Assembly: GCA_005887855.1 (NCBI GenBank)
Contig: VBQB01000260.1
Span: 1 to 20,024, forward strand
Direction of reading: 5' to 3'
Length of the DNA stretch: 20,024 nucleotides
DNA from: Verrucomicrobiota bacterium
GTDB lineage: Bacteria; Verrucomicrobiota; Verrucomicrobiae; Chthoniobacterales; UBA10450
A program made the translations under genes and the position numbers. This document shows, in pieces, positions 8,401 through 15,274 of the stretch. Every line of letters starts with the position of its first letter. The first letter of the stretch is position 1. Below the pieces are notes generated by a model, which did not search any database, had not been told where the DNA came from, and saw only the letters and a program-made list of their open reading frames with translations.

Positions 8401-8474
8401 TCACGCGCCATGGCTTCGCCCCTGAAGAAACACCGCAGTATCGCGACGAGTTTCTTTGGCCGAAACGCCAATAA
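5448..8474 (+). CDS. putA: Bifunctional proline dehydrogenase / L-glutamate-gamma-semialdehyde dehydrogenase (PutA)
   Basis: 1008 residues, the size of minimal PutA proteins that lack the N-terminal ribbon-helix-helix DNA-binding domain, so autoregulation as in E. coli is not expected. Residues ~60-440 are the FAD proline dehydrogenase barrel, with IQAYLRDAEADLRDL (~266-280), LVKGAYWDYE (K297) and the substrate-binding Arg pair R412-R413 in YLVRRLLENTSNEGF. After a variable linker (~445-475), residues ~500-1000 are the aldehyde dehydrogenase: N652 in APWNFP, KPSEQS, FTGSREVG, base E756 in CEMGGKNP and nucleophile C790 in GYQGQKCSALSR. It oxidises proline to glutamate, channelling P5C between sites and passing electrons to quinone at the membrane. 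No Shine-Dalgarno is seen before the ATG. It stands alone on its strand, divergent from ltaE. Confidence 0.97.
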   Translation: MSSLQGEIEQRGTRIFELVDRHPESLFSKAGFYQRMMALSMRDEHFKVQMFRFVDVLPSLRRSSDILEHLEEYFAGIRNGFAPIIDTGVRLARIVPWVSGRVLRWNVSGMARQFIAGKNPDDVMKTLRKRRAQNIGFTVDLLGEAVLSEKEADEYAARCLDLLEGLARETRDWTDPLAKNSELFPVVNLSVKISALYSQMNPADPDEAIAHLAPKLRPIMRRARELGAFINFDMESYAHKNTTLELFKTIFTEEEFKDWPHAGIVIQAYLRDAEADLRDLIDWGRARGTHFTVRLVKGAYWDYETIKSRQNSWARPVYFQKPESDVNFEELTRLLLENESIVTAAFGSHNVRSIAYAQALADELGIDRSRFEFQLLYGMAGPIKRALVELGYRVREYCPVGELLPGMSYLVRRLLENTSNEGFLRAKFSENASAEELLRDPHELIRRNGAKPEATTGDRQHQNAASLEAPSGDIYKNSSLVNFVYKDSQEKMRSALREVRNRFGEKHPLVIGGEKAWTDKLTPSVNPSAPKMVVGSVAEAGIPEAERAVKAARAAFEKWSRTPFEERAQLLERAAAIMEHRRYELSALEVFEIGKPWAEADGDIREAMDFCRFYAAQTRLIGQPRLTQHVPGEESYQHYWPRGVALVIAPWNFPIAILCGMVSAALVTGNTVIMKPSEQSIICGAMLMQIFEEAGVPPGVLNFLSGRGSVIGAHLVDHKDVDLIAFTGSREVGLRIWESAGITRPGQRELKHVVCEMGGKNPVIIDSDADLDEAIADSIYSAFGYQGQKCSALSRLIVLEENYERVMERLLSATASLRVGNPEEPGMMVGPVIDEAAYKRIQEYIDIGKGEATLAYQAKEVPPEGYFIPPTIFTDVKPDMRIAREEIFGPVLSVLKVRDLDEAIDVANGTDYALTAGFFSRSPANIDRAKAQIEAGNVYINRSCTGAVVGRHPFGGFKMSGGGTKAGGADYLLQFLLPRVVTENVTRHGFAPEETPQYRDEFLWPKRQ

Positions 8475-8523
8475 ACGATTTCTTATTCCGCCATTAGCTC
8501 CCAAAAACACCAGCGCAATTGAT

Positions 8524-8808
8524 CTAGGGACGTCCTTTGCTCAGCACCTTCACGACGGTAATCACCATATAGATCACCGGCCACGCTGACGCTAGAACGA
8601 TAAGCGCAAACACGGCCATTTCTTTGGCGCGTTCCCGCGCCGCTTCGATCCGGAATTCACGACCTAAGTTGTAAAAATTCCGGAATTCTGATCGGCCCTC
8701 GCCATCGTAAGGCGAACACCCAAACCATTCTCCCATCCCTGAATGAAAGAAATAATCTGTCAGCGGAAACCGCTTCTCACCGGCAGTGGAGGGACACGTC
8801 GGTTTCAT
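8524..8808 (-). CDS. Small hypothetical protein with one C-terminal membrane helix
   Basis: 94 residues. The first ~55 are soluble and rich in aromatic residues and Gly (FFHSGMGEWFGCSPYDGEG, then FRNFYNLGREFRIEAARERAKEM). Residues ~65-87 form one strong transmembrane helix ending in KVLSKGRP. The shape suggests a tail-anchored or single-pass inner-membrane protein with its N-terminal part in the cytoplasm. It is convergent with putA, 49 bases from that stop, and nothing in another frame competes for the region. I do not recognise the family and assign no function. It could be cotranscribed with the lipoprotein gene upstream (76 bases apart). Confidence 0.62.
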   Translation of the reverse strand: MKPTCPSTAGEKRFPLTDYFFHSGMGEWFGCSPYDGEGRSEFRNFYNLGREFRIEAARERAKEMAVFALIVLASAWPVIYMVITVVKVLSKGRP

Positions 8809-8884
8809 ACCCTATGATCCACAGCTCGGATCATCCCACCAAGATATCACATCAGTCTAAACCGCAACGCTCCAATCGGTCTAT

Positions 8885-9235
8885 TTACTCCCAGTGACCT
8901 GCGATCCACACCCAGCCGCCGGGACGGCGGACCCAATGGCCTTCTACCCACACAGCGGCCGGCCTTGGTCGCACCACCCAACCGCCGGGTACCCACACGT
9001 AATCGGCTCCAGTCCATCGCCAATAACCACGTGTCCAGACATACCCCGGCCCCGGGGCCACTGTTTGCGTTTCAACCCGAACGGCGGGCGGAGTCCTGGC
9101 TACCACCACCTCTCGGGCGGGACCGGTTGTTGTCACTTCCTGGGTAGTTGTCGTGGTTGTGACAGTCGGCGGTTCAGTCTCGCAGCCAGCGAAAACAAGC
9201 GGTGCCAGCGTCAACAAATAAATCGTTATTCTCAT
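8885..9235 (-). CDS. YXWVPGXW-repeat lipoprotein
   Basis: 116 residues. MRITIYLLTLAPLVFAGC is a textbook lipoprotein signal (F-A-G-C, Cys18). A Thr/Val-rich linker (residues ~24-60) leads to a Trp/Tyr/Gly/Pro-rich domain with repeated units: YVWTRGYWRW, YVWVPGGW, AVWVEGHW and GWVWIAGHW. This matches the family annotated as YXWXXXGXW/WXXGXW repeat proteins, common in envelopes of soil Gram-negative bacteria; their molecular role is unclear. It is preceded by a perfect AGGAGGT Shine-Dalgarno 7 bases from the ATG, unlike nearly every other gene in the window, so it may be translated strongly. The protein should sit in the outer or inner membrane by its lipid anchor. Confidence 0.88.
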   Translation of the reverse strand: MRITIYLLTLAPLVFAGCETEPPTVTTTTTTQEVTTTGPAREVVVARTPPAVRVETQTVAPGPGYVWTRGYWRWTGADYVWVPGGWVVRPRPAAVWVEGHWVRRPGGWVWIAGHWE

Positions 9236-9242
9236 GAATGGA

Positions 9243-9249
9243 ACCTCCT
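9243..9249 (-). promoter_or_regulatory. Perfect Shine-Dalgarno of the YXWVPGXW lipoprotein
   Basis: The minus strand reads AGGAGGT, 7 bases before the ATG at 9235. It supports that start. Most other genes here have no recognisable ribosome-binding site, which makes this one stand out. Confidence 0.8.
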
Positions 9250-9370
9250 CGCTTCTACATTCGTTTTACAACAACGCCTCGGCTTTATTTGAACTGGGGT
9301 CGTTGATTTTTCCTCGAAAACCCTGGACACAACCGATGGCAAAAAGCCGGTTCTGAACCGATGATCAAAC

Positions 9371-10033
9371 ATGCTTTACGTCGTCGGCACCCCAATCGGT
9401 AATCTTTCGGACATCACGCTTCGTGCGCTCGAGGTTTTGAAATCTGTCGATGTGATCGCGGCGGAGGACACGCGGCACTCGGGAATGTTATTGAAGCGTT
9501 TTGAAATCAAAAAACCGTTCATCAGTTATCATGAACACAATGAAGCGATGCGCGCCGCGCAGCTGATCGAACAAATCGCCACGGGTGAAAACATTGCGCT
9601 AATCACGGATGCGGGAATGCCCGGATTGTCCGACCCAGGCGCTCGCCTCATTCGCGAATGCATCAAACGCGAACTCCCGTTCGCGATTATTCCCGGACCG
9701 TCATCAATTCTGACCGCACTGGTCGGTTCAGGATTTTCAACCGAGAGATTTTACTTCGGCGGATTTCTTCCTGTCAAAAGCGGACAACGAGAACGGGAAT
9801 TGCGTGCAGCCGCTGCCCGCGACGAAACCACGATCTTTTTTGAATCCCCCCACCGCCTGACGAAAACGCTCAGCGCGTGCGCCGTCCTCATGCCGGATCG
9901 GCAATTCTGCGTCGCGCGCGAGCTTACAAAGAAATTCGAAGAATTCCGGCGCGGAACCGCCAGCAAACTCCTCGCGCACTATGAAGCACGTCCGCCAAAG
10001 GGCGAGATCGTACTCATGATTTCTGCGCTGTAG
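9371..10033 (+). CDS. rsmI: 16S rRNA (cytidine-1402-2'-O)-methyltransferase
   Basis: 220 residues. LYVVGTPIGNLSDITLRALEVL at the start, AEDTRHSGMLL, ISYHEHNE, ALITDAGMPGLSDPGARL and IPGPSSILTALVGSG are the signature blocks of RsmI, a tetrapyrrole-methylase-fold enzyme that 2'-O-methylates C1402 in the ribosomal P site using SAM. FFESPHRL and the RELTKKFEE block follow in the expected order. It is shorter than the ~280-residue E. coli form because it ends at KGEIVLMI, lacking the small C-terminal domain; many bacteria have this short form. It lies 174 bases upstream of rplU on the same strand. Confidence 0.95.
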   Translation: MLYVVGTPIGNLSDITLRALEVLKSVDVIAAEDTRHSGMLLKRFEIKKPFISYHEHNEAMRAAQLIEQIATGENIALITDAGMPGLSDPGARLIRECIKRELPFAIIPGPSSILTALVGSGFSTERFYFGGFLPVKSGQRERELRAAAARDETTIFFESPHRLTKTLSACAVLMPDRQFCVARELTKKFEEFRRGTASKLLAHYEARPPKGEIVLMISAL

Positions 10034-10207
10034 CCGTTTCGCCGTGCGATTAGACAAATTAAACAAATATGCGGCTTCGCCGCCACGTTCACGATCGAGC
10101 AAGGGATTGCGACCTCGATCCACCTTATACTGAGCGCCAATTGCTCATTTCCGCTTGTCAAATCCATCTATCTGTGGAATTTTGCGCGGCTTTTCCCTCA
10201 GAAGCTT

Positions 10208-10561
10208 ATGGCTTACGCAATTATCAAAACCGGTGGACGACAGTATCGCGTCGCGGAGGGCGACACGATCGATGTCGACCTTTTGGACGTGGAAGCGGGA
10301 AAGACTGCAACGTTCAGCGATGTTTTAATGTATTCTGATAATAAGGAATTGACGCATGGCGATCCGCTAATTTCTGGTGCAAAGGTCACCGCCGAAGTGG
10401 TTGAGCAACGCAAGGACAAAAAAGTGATCGCGTTCAAGTTTAAGCGGCGTAAAGGTTATCATCGCACCGTAGGACACCGCCGAAAGCTGACGCGGGTAAA
10501 GATCAAAAGCATCAGCGTCGGTCCGAAGAAAGCCGCCGCTGCGAAAAAAACTTCCGAATAA
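10208..10561 (+). CDS. rplU: 50S ribosomal protein L21
   Basis: 117 residues. MAYAIIKTGGRQYRVAEGDTI is the standard L21 opening, and FKRRKGYHRTVGHRRKLTRVKI is the conserved 23S rRNA-binding block. The C-terminus has a Lys/Ala-rich extension (KKAAAAKKTSE). L21 binds domain VI region rRNA and cooperates with L20 in 50S assembly. It is the first gene of rplU-rpmA, whose members are 36 bases apart. In the 174-base upstream gap a TATACT at 10126-10131 could serve as a -10 box, but no good -35 stands at the right distance. No Shine-Dalgarno is seen. Confidence 0.97.
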   Translation: MAYAIIKTGGRQYRVAEGDTIDVDLLDVEAGKTATFSDVLMYSDNKELTHGDPLISGAKVTAEVVEQRKDKKVIAFKFKRRKGYHRTVGHRRKLTRVKIKSISVGPKKAAAAKKTSE

Positions 10562-10597
10562 TTCGCTCTCTCTCGACCCTCAACTCTCACTTCCCAA

Positions 10598-10855
10598 ATG
10601 GCTCATAAAAAAGGACAAGGCAGCGTCAAAAACGGCCGCGACAGCGTCAGCAAACGGCTAGGCGTGAAAAGATTTGGCAGCGAGCTGGTCGTTGCCGGTA
10701 ATATCATTATCCGTCAGCGTGGGACGAAATTTTTGCCCGGAAAAAACGTAGGACTCGGCCGCGATTACACAATCTTCGCGCTGGTGGATGGAAACGTCCG
10801 CTTCGATCGCGCTGGGCGGCGGGTGAATGTCGATCCCGTCGCCGCCGGAAAATAG
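10598..10855 (+). CDS. rpmA: 50S ribosomal protein L27
   Basis: 85 residues. [26 protein letters not shown] matches the L27 N-terminus, whose flexible tail reaches the peptidyl-transferase centre; there is no N-terminal cleavage extension as in Firmicutes. [29 protein letters not shown] is the conserved core. It follows rplU directly. In many bacteria obgE comes next, but here an adenylate kinase gene follows after 56 bases. Confidence 0.97.
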   Translation: MAHKKGQGSVKNGRDSVSKRLGVKRFGSELVVAGNIIIRQRGTKFLPGKNVGLGRDYTIFALVDGNVRFDRAGRRVNVDPVAAGK

Positions 10856-10911
10856 CCGGTCGATTCTGCTTTCCGGCTTCGACCCACCTGCGGTATAAAC
10901 CGATTTCGCTA

Positions 10912-11520
10912 ATGAAGTACAACACGTTTATCCTTTTTGGCGCGCCTGGAAGCGGCAAGGGCACGCAAGGAAAAACCCTCGGCACGATTCCGCGCTTTTA
11001 TCATTGCGCCTGCGGCGATGTATTCCGCTCGATCGACACGCGCACAAAAGTCGGCCAGGCCTTTCTTGAATATTCCAGCAAAGGCCAGCTCGTGCCGGAC
11101 GAGATCACGGTTGAGCTGTGGCGAGAGGCGATCGACGCGGCAGTCGACGCGCATAAGTTTAAACCGGACATCGATACCCTAGTGCTCGACGGTATTCCGC
11201 GGAACGTGGGACAGGCGAAGATCATGGAGGAAATGATCGACGTGCAAAAAGTGTTTCATCTCTCGTGCCCGAGCCGCGAAACGCTTTTTTATCGATTGAA
11301 AAAGCGCGCCCTGAAAGACAATCGCCTCGATGACGCGAGCGACCAGGTCATCCAGCGCCGCCTCGATACCTACGAAACTGAATCGAAGCCCGTGCTTTCG
11401 TATTATTCAAAAGAGATGGTCACTGTGGTTGACGCAACTCAACCGCCCTCCAAAGTTTTGTTTGATATCCTCGCCAGCATGAACGGCGTGGTTGCTCAGC
11501 ATGAGCCAGCAACAGTTTGA
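10912..11520 (+). CDS. adk: Adenylate kinase family protein (short LID)
   Basis: 202 residues. The P-loop GAPGSGKGTQ lies at 10-19, CGDVFR (34-39) stands in place of the usual TGDLLR, and DGIPRN (93-98, R97) replaces DGFPRT. NRLDD (137-141) and QRRLDTYE (148-155) supply the arginines that close over the phosphates. The LID between them is short, like eukaryotic AK1 and unlike the long zinc or Thr LID of many bacterial enzymes. The likely reaction is ATP + AMP to 2 ADP in the cytoplasm. The deviations in the NMP-binding motifs (Cys-Gly for Thr-Gly, Ile for Phe) leave open a second-copy kinase with altered acceptor preference, so the symbol is given with reserve. Its end overlaps the next gene by 20 bases. 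Confidence 0.85.
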   Translation: MKYNTFILFGAPGSGKGTQGKTLGTIPRFYHCACGDVFRSIDTRTKVGQAFLEYSSKGQLVPDEITVELWREAIDAAVDAHKFKPDIDTLVLDGIPRNVGQAKIMEEMIDVQKVFHLSCPSRETLFYRLKKRALKDNRLDDASDQVIQRRLDTYETESKPVLSYYSKEMVTVVDATQPPSKVLFDILASMNGVVAQHEPATV

Positions 11521-11743
11521 AAATTTCACCGCCTCAAGCCTCTACTGCGAAAAATGCAAAGCCGCGATGCCGGTGCGTGAGCGCTTGCTTTTAGTCCTGC
11601 CGGACCGCGAAATTTTCGATTACCTCTGTACTGGCTGCGGATCCTCAGTCGGTCAGCGTGAAGTCACTGCCGGCGATAAGTTAGCGGCGCAGGCGATGGC
11701 TGGGCGGCGGCGGCGGGTATCCGCACAAACGCTGCTTCAATAA
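11501..11743 (+). CDS. Small zinc-ribbon protein of unknown function
   Basis: 80 residues from the ATG at 11501, which overlaps the last 20 bases of the kinase gene; a TTG at 11492 is a possible but weaker start. C16-x2-C19 (YCEKCK) and C43-x2-C46 (LCTGCG), 23 residues apart, form a four-Cys zinc-ribbon pattern. The C-terminus is basic (GRRRRVSAQTLLQ), compatible with nucleic-acid contact. It ends 6 bases before fmt, so it should be in the same transcript as adk and fmt. I do not recognise the family; a role linked to translation or RNA is only suggested by the neighbours. Confidence 0.8.
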   Translation: MSQQQFENFTASSLYCEKCKAAMPVRERLLLVLPDREIFDYLCTGCGSSVGQREVTAGDKLAAQAMAGRRRRVSAQTLLQ

Positions 11744-11749
11744 CGTGCG

Positions 11750-12685
11750 ATGCGCGTCGTTTTCATCGGCACGGGCGAAATCGGCGTGCCGGCGATGCAA
11801 GCTTTGGTGCAATCGAGCGAGCATCAAGTCATAGGAGTCGTCACGCAGCCAGACAAACCGGTCGGACGCGATTACCGAATCGAGCCGCCAGCAATCAAAA
11901 AGGCACTTGCCGGGGCGAAGATGTCGATCTTGCAACCCGCACGGATCAAAGATCGACAATCGATTGAAGAGATCCGCGCCCTAATGCCGGACGTGATCAC
12001 GGTCATGGCTTACCGACAAATCTTGCCGCGCGACGTGCTTGAGATTCCGCGTATCGCATCTGTGAACTTGCATGCATCACTTCTGCCACGCTGGCGCGGT
12101 GCTGCGCCGATCCAGGCCGCGATTGCGGCAGGCGACTCTGAAACCGGCATCACGGTTATCTACATGGATGAAGGACTCGATACCGGCGATATCTTGTTGC
12201 AACGCAAGACTGACATCCTGCCCACCGATACCGGCGGTTCGCTGCACAATCGTTTGGCACAAATCGCGCCGGAAGCATTGCTCGAATCTTTGCGATTGCT
12301 TGCGAAAGGAGATCCACCGCGCATTCGGCAAGACAACGCGCTCAGCACTTACGCACCCAAATTGACCCGCGAGGACGGCAAAATCGATTGGTCCGAGCCA
12401 GCTGAGGTCGTCGAGAGAAAAATCCGTGCGTTTAATCCATGGCCAGGCGCATTTACAACTATCGCGGCAGAATCGGAAAAGCCGCGCAATTTGAAGATAT
12501 TTTCCGCGTCGGTTGTCGATGTTCGCGGCGCGACGGGAGAAGTTTTGCAAAGCGACAAAGAAGTCATCGTTGCGGCCGGTATTCAGGGGTTGTTGCTCGG
12601 TGAAGTGCAATTGGAGGGAAAGCGGCGAATGAGAGCAGCGGAATTCGTGCGCGGATTTCCTCAGGCCCTTGGCATTGCGCAATAG
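11750..12685 (+). CDS. fmt: Methionyl-tRNA formyltransferase
   Basis: 311 residues, full length. It begins MRVVFIGTGEIGVPAMQAL, then TQPDKPVGR. The catalytic triad is N106, H108 and D144 in NLHASLLPRWRGAAPIQ and EGLDTGDILL, matching Fmt. The C-terminal OB-like domain starts around residue 205 (STYAPKLTREDGKIDW, then IRAFNPWPGAF). It formylates Met on initiator tRNA with 10-formyl-THF. No def gene is adjacent, although fmt often pairs with def. Its start is 6 bases after the zinc-ribbon stop, and no Shine-Dalgarno is seen. Confidence 0.97.
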   Translation: MRVVFIGTGEIGVPAMQALVQSSEHQVIGVVTQPDKPVGRDYRIEPPAIKKALAGAKMSILQPARIKDRQSIEEIRALMPDVITVMAYRQILPRDVLEIPRIASVNLHASLLPRWRGAAPIQAAIAAGDSETGITVIYMDEGLDTGDILLQRKTDILPTDTGGSLHNRLAQIAPEALLESLRLLAKGDPPRIRQDNALSTYAPKLTREDGKIDWSEPAEVVERKIRAFNPWPGAFTTIAAESEKPRNLKIFSASVVDVRGATGEVLQSDKEVIVAAGIQGLLLGEVQLEGKRRMRAAEFVRGFPQALGIAQ

Positions 12686-12777
12686 GCCGCGGGAGAGTCT
12701 GCGTGGCTTGGCGACCGGCCCAACCCAACCATTTTGCTTTCCAAACTCGCGCGCGTCCTGTTTGATCATTACCGATC

Positions 12778-13518
12778 ATGCAAACGGAAGGGCCAGCTTA
12801 TAAACGCATCGTACTCAAGTTGAGCGGCGAGGCCCTGCAAGAGCGCGGCGCGCGCGACAACATTTCACCAGCGGTCGTGCGCGAAATCGCCGAGCGAATC
12901 AAAGAGGTGCGCGACCTCGGCGTGCAGGTCTCCGTGGTAATTGGGGGCGGCAACATCTGGCGCGGCCTTTCCGCAGCGGATCGCGGCATGGATCGCACGA
13001 CCGCGGACTACATGGGCATGCTCGCCACTGTCATCAACGCGCTAGCTTTACGAAGCACGCTCGCCGAGATGGGCGTCGAGACCCGCGTGCAGACCGCCAT
13101 CGAAATGAAAAACGTAGCTGAACCTTTCATCCTTGGCCGCGCCATCCGCCATCTCGAACTTGGCCGCATTGTCATTTTTGCGGCCGGCACGGGTAACCCA
13201 TATTTTTCAACTGACACGACCGCCGCGCTGCGCGCGAGCGAGATTCGCGCCGATGTCATCCTGAAAGCGACGAAAGTGGACGGCATTTATGATCGCGATC
13301 CAAAGACCGATGCAAATGCGCGTCGCTACGAGCAGATCACCTTTACCGAAGCGCTGACAAAACGGTTGCGGATCATGGATTCGACCGCGTTCAGCCTTTG
13401 CATGGACAACAAAATCCCGATTGTGGTGTTCGACATGAACAAGCCGAGCAACATTCGTGACGCTGTATTAGGACGAAAAGTCGGCACGCTTGTTTGCGAC
13501 GAACCCCAACCGCAGTAA
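12778..13518 (+). CDS. pyrH: UMP kinase
   Basis: 246 residues. [13 protein letters not shown] at the start, [11 protein letters not shown] (phosphate-binding loop), [37 protein letters not shown] and [11 protein letters not shown] are all diagnostic of PyrH, the bacterial hexameric UMP kinase of the amino-acid-kinase fold (UMP + ATP to UDP). It is separated from fmt by 92 bases with no gene, so it may have its own promoter. It pairs with frr as in most bacteria, but rpsB and tsf, the usual upstream genes, are absent here. Confidence 0.97.
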   Translation: MQTEGPAYKRIVLKLSGEALQERGARDNISPAVVREIAERIKEVRDLGVQVSVVIGGGNIWRGLSAADRGMDRTTADYMGMLATVINALALRSTLAEMGVETRVQTAIEMKNVAEPFILGRAIRHLELGRIVIFAAGTGNPYFSTDTTAALRASEIRADVILKATKVDGIYDRDPKTDANARRYEQITFTEALTKRLRIMDSTAFSLCMDNKIPIVVFDMNKPSNIRDAVLGRKVGTLVCDEPQPQ

Positions 13519-13530
13519 AAGGTTAGGCGT

Positions 13531-14091
13531 ATGAGCAGAGACGACATTGTTCTCGAAGCTGAGATGTCGATGGAAAAAAGTGTCGACTATATGGTGCACG
13601 AATTTTCCGCCGTGCGAACCGGCAAAGCGTCGCCCGGGCTCGTAGAGAACGTCGATGTCGTAGCGTACGGATCGACCATGAAGTTGAAGCAGCTCGCCTT
13701 GATCACCACCCCCGAGTCGCGTTTGCTCGTCGTTCAGCCCTTCGACGCGAGCACGGTACAGGACATCGAGAGGGCTCTTAAGGAGTCGAAGATTGGGATC
13801 ACTCCGGCGGTCGACGGAAAGATTATTCGGTTGCCGATTCCAGAGTTGTCAGAAGAGCGGCGCAAAGAGCTCGCGCGCTCGCTCGCGAAAATGGCGGAGG
13901 AAGCACGGGTGCGCGTGCGCGCTAACCGGCGCACGGCGCTCGATGAGGCGAAGAAACTCAAAGCCGCAGGTGAATTAACCGAGGACGGATTGCACGATTT
14001 GGAGACTGAAGTGCAAAAGCTGACCGATCGCTTCGTCAAGTCCGTAGATGATCACCTCAAGCGCAAAGAGTCTGAGATCATGAAGGTATGA
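13531..14091 (+). CDS. frr: Ribosome recycling factor
   Basis: 186 residues, the standard length. EMSMEKSVDYMVHEFSAVRTGKASPGLVENV is the first helix with the conserved RTGKA. QLALITTPESRLLVVQPFD and IGITPAVDGKIIRLPIPELSEERRKEL follow, then the long helical hairpin EARVRVRANRRTALDEAKKL to KLTDRFVKSVDDHLKRKE. RRF splits post-termination ribosomes together with EF-G. It starts 12 bases after pyrH; AAAGG about 8 bases upstream is a weak ribosome-binding site. It is the last gene of the plus-strand run. Confidence 0.97.
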   Translation: MSRDDIVLEAEMSMEKSVDYMVHEFSAVRTGKASPGLVENVDVVAYGSTMKLKQLALITTPESRLLVVQPFDASTVQDIERALKESKIGITPAVDGKIIRLPIPELSEERRKELARSLAKMAEEARVRVRANRRTALDEAKKLKAAGELTEDGLHDLETEVQKLTDRFVKSVDDHLKRKESEIMKV

Positions 14092-14097
14092 CGACTT

Positions 14098-14148
14098 CTA
14101 ATCTTCCTCTACTCTCTCCTATAGACGAAGATTAGGACTAAGAGGAAG
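14098..14148. terminator. Overlapping inverted repeats between convergent genes
   Basis: CTAATCTTC (14098-14106) pairs perfectly with GAAGATTAG (14127-14135). CTTCCTCT (14103-14110) pairs perfectly with AGAGGAAG (14141-14148). The arms share CTTC, so the two stems are alternatives. The element sits between frr (ends 14091) and the convergent minus-strand gene (ends 14157), the place for a bidirectional terminator, but no T-run follows on either side. Confidence 0.45.
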
Positions 14149-14156
14149 CGGTAAAG

Positions 14157-14972
14157 TTACAACCGCACTAGATCGACCAGGAATTGGCACCAAAGATAAA
14201 TCATCCCGCGCCAGGAATATTTTACATCCCCCGCCCCAGTCTGCTTGAGCACTCCCTTGTCGATGTTGTGCGCGATCTGATCGCGCAGATCATTTTCAAT
14301 TTCCGTTTGGATGCGCTCTTCATCCAACGCATCAATCGTTTCTATGTCGACGTTGTTTCGGCGAAGAAACTCGCGATGGCTTTGATAAAGCTGCCAGAAT
14401 GATTGATCTGGTCGCTGACGATTGATGCGAAATTGAGGAGTGAGTTTCAACCCGTAAGAGAGCGGGTAATTCCAAGTGGTCCAAATGGTGCCGCCCCTCG
14501 CGCGCGATGAAATTCGCAGATAATAAAACGACAGATCATACTGCTCGTTTAAGCAAATCGCGGCCTGCGCTCGATCTTCCTCCTTGTAAAACAAACGAAA
14601 AAACTGGCGATAATCCTCCCAATCCCATCCGGCATCGCCCACATGCGCGAAACCTTCGTCCTCGATCTCACGCGTGATCTCGCTGAGCGCAGGGAACGTA
14701 TCCGAAGAGGGCGGACTTTTCGGGCGAAGCTGTTTTTCCTTCGGCAGCCGAAGTGCGCGGATGCGAGTGAGAATTTCCAGCCACGGCAGAAAGAGCCAGC
14801 TCGCCGCAGCCGCCAAACCAAGGACCCAGCTGCCGGTAATAAAATAGATAGCAAGGAATGAGGAGGCGAAAATACCGAGCGCGCCCGCCTTTTGTGAATA
14901 CGAGTTTTGAAAGCTGCGTAAAGCGACGCTGAGCACCGCCACGCCGAGCGTTATGAAAAGGCCAAACAGCAT
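14157..14972 (-). CDS. Hypothetical membrane protein with large C-terminal cytoplasmic domain
   Basis: 271 residues. Hydrophobic helices lie at ~1-18, ~31-47 and ~48-68, followed by a charged soluble part (~69-271) rich in Trp, Tyr and Arg. Notable stretches are GWDWEDYRQFFRLFYKEEDRAQAAICL and GTIWTTWNYPLSYGLKL, and the C-terminus ends in a Trp/Leu-rich segment (WRGMIYLWCQFLVDLVRL) that could lie on a membrane. I do not recognise a family. Its ATG shares one base with the stop of the glutaredoxin gene (TAATG), a strong sign of translational coupling, so it probably works with or is expressed alongside that protein. Confidence 0.82.
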   Translation of the reverse strand: MLFGLFITLGVAVLSVALRSFQNSYSQKAGALGIFASSFLAIYFITGSWVLGLAAAASWLFLPWLEILTRIRALRLPKEKQLRPKSPPSSDTFPALSEITREIEDEGFAHVGDAGWDWEDYRQFFRLFYKEEDRAQAAICLNEQYDLSFYYLRISSRARGGTIWTTWNYPLSYGLKLTPQFRINRQRPDQSFWQLYQSHREFLRRNNVDIETIDALDEERIQTEIENDLRDQIAHNIDKGVLKQTGAGDVKYSWRGMIYLWCQFLVDLVRL

Positions 14973-15217
14973 TAGGGAGTGATCTGATGCTCGCTCAGAA
15001 ATTTTTCGAGCTGGTCGGTATCGAAATTCGCCAGAATCCTCTCGCCCGCCACGAATGTCGGCACATAAGTTTGCTCGGAGAGTTTTTTCATCTGCTCATA
15101 CGCTTGTCGATCTTTGCCAACGTCAATGATATTGAAGCGATAACCCTTCTCGGTGAGATACTCCTTCGCGTCAATGCACCACGAGCACCATTCGCGACTG
15201 TACAGGTTCAATTCCAC
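14972..15217 (-). CDS. Glutaredoxin family protein
   Basis: 81 residues. MELNLYSREWCSWCIDAKEYL has the CxxC active site CSWC on the thioredoxin-fold strand-helix, and YVPTFVAGERILANFDTDQLEKFL has the cis-Pro (VPTF) of glutaredoxins. The GRR/G-G motif after the cis-Pro is replaced by AGERI, so it is a NrdH/GrxC-like small thiol reductase of uncertain partner. The start is a GTG at 15217. It lies 57 bases after proS and overlaps the next gene by one base, forming a proS-grx-membrane-protein unit. The Trp in the active site differs from the usual CPYC. Confidence 0.92.
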   Translation of the reverse strand: MELNLYSREWCSWCIDAKEYLTEKGYRFNIIDVGKDRQAYEQMKKLSEQTYVPTFVAGERILANFDTDQLEKFLSEHQITP

Positions 15218-15274
15218 GGTTGCTGCGGGAATAAACAGTCGCTTTTGAGCACGTCAACCTGACAGGCGTGATTT

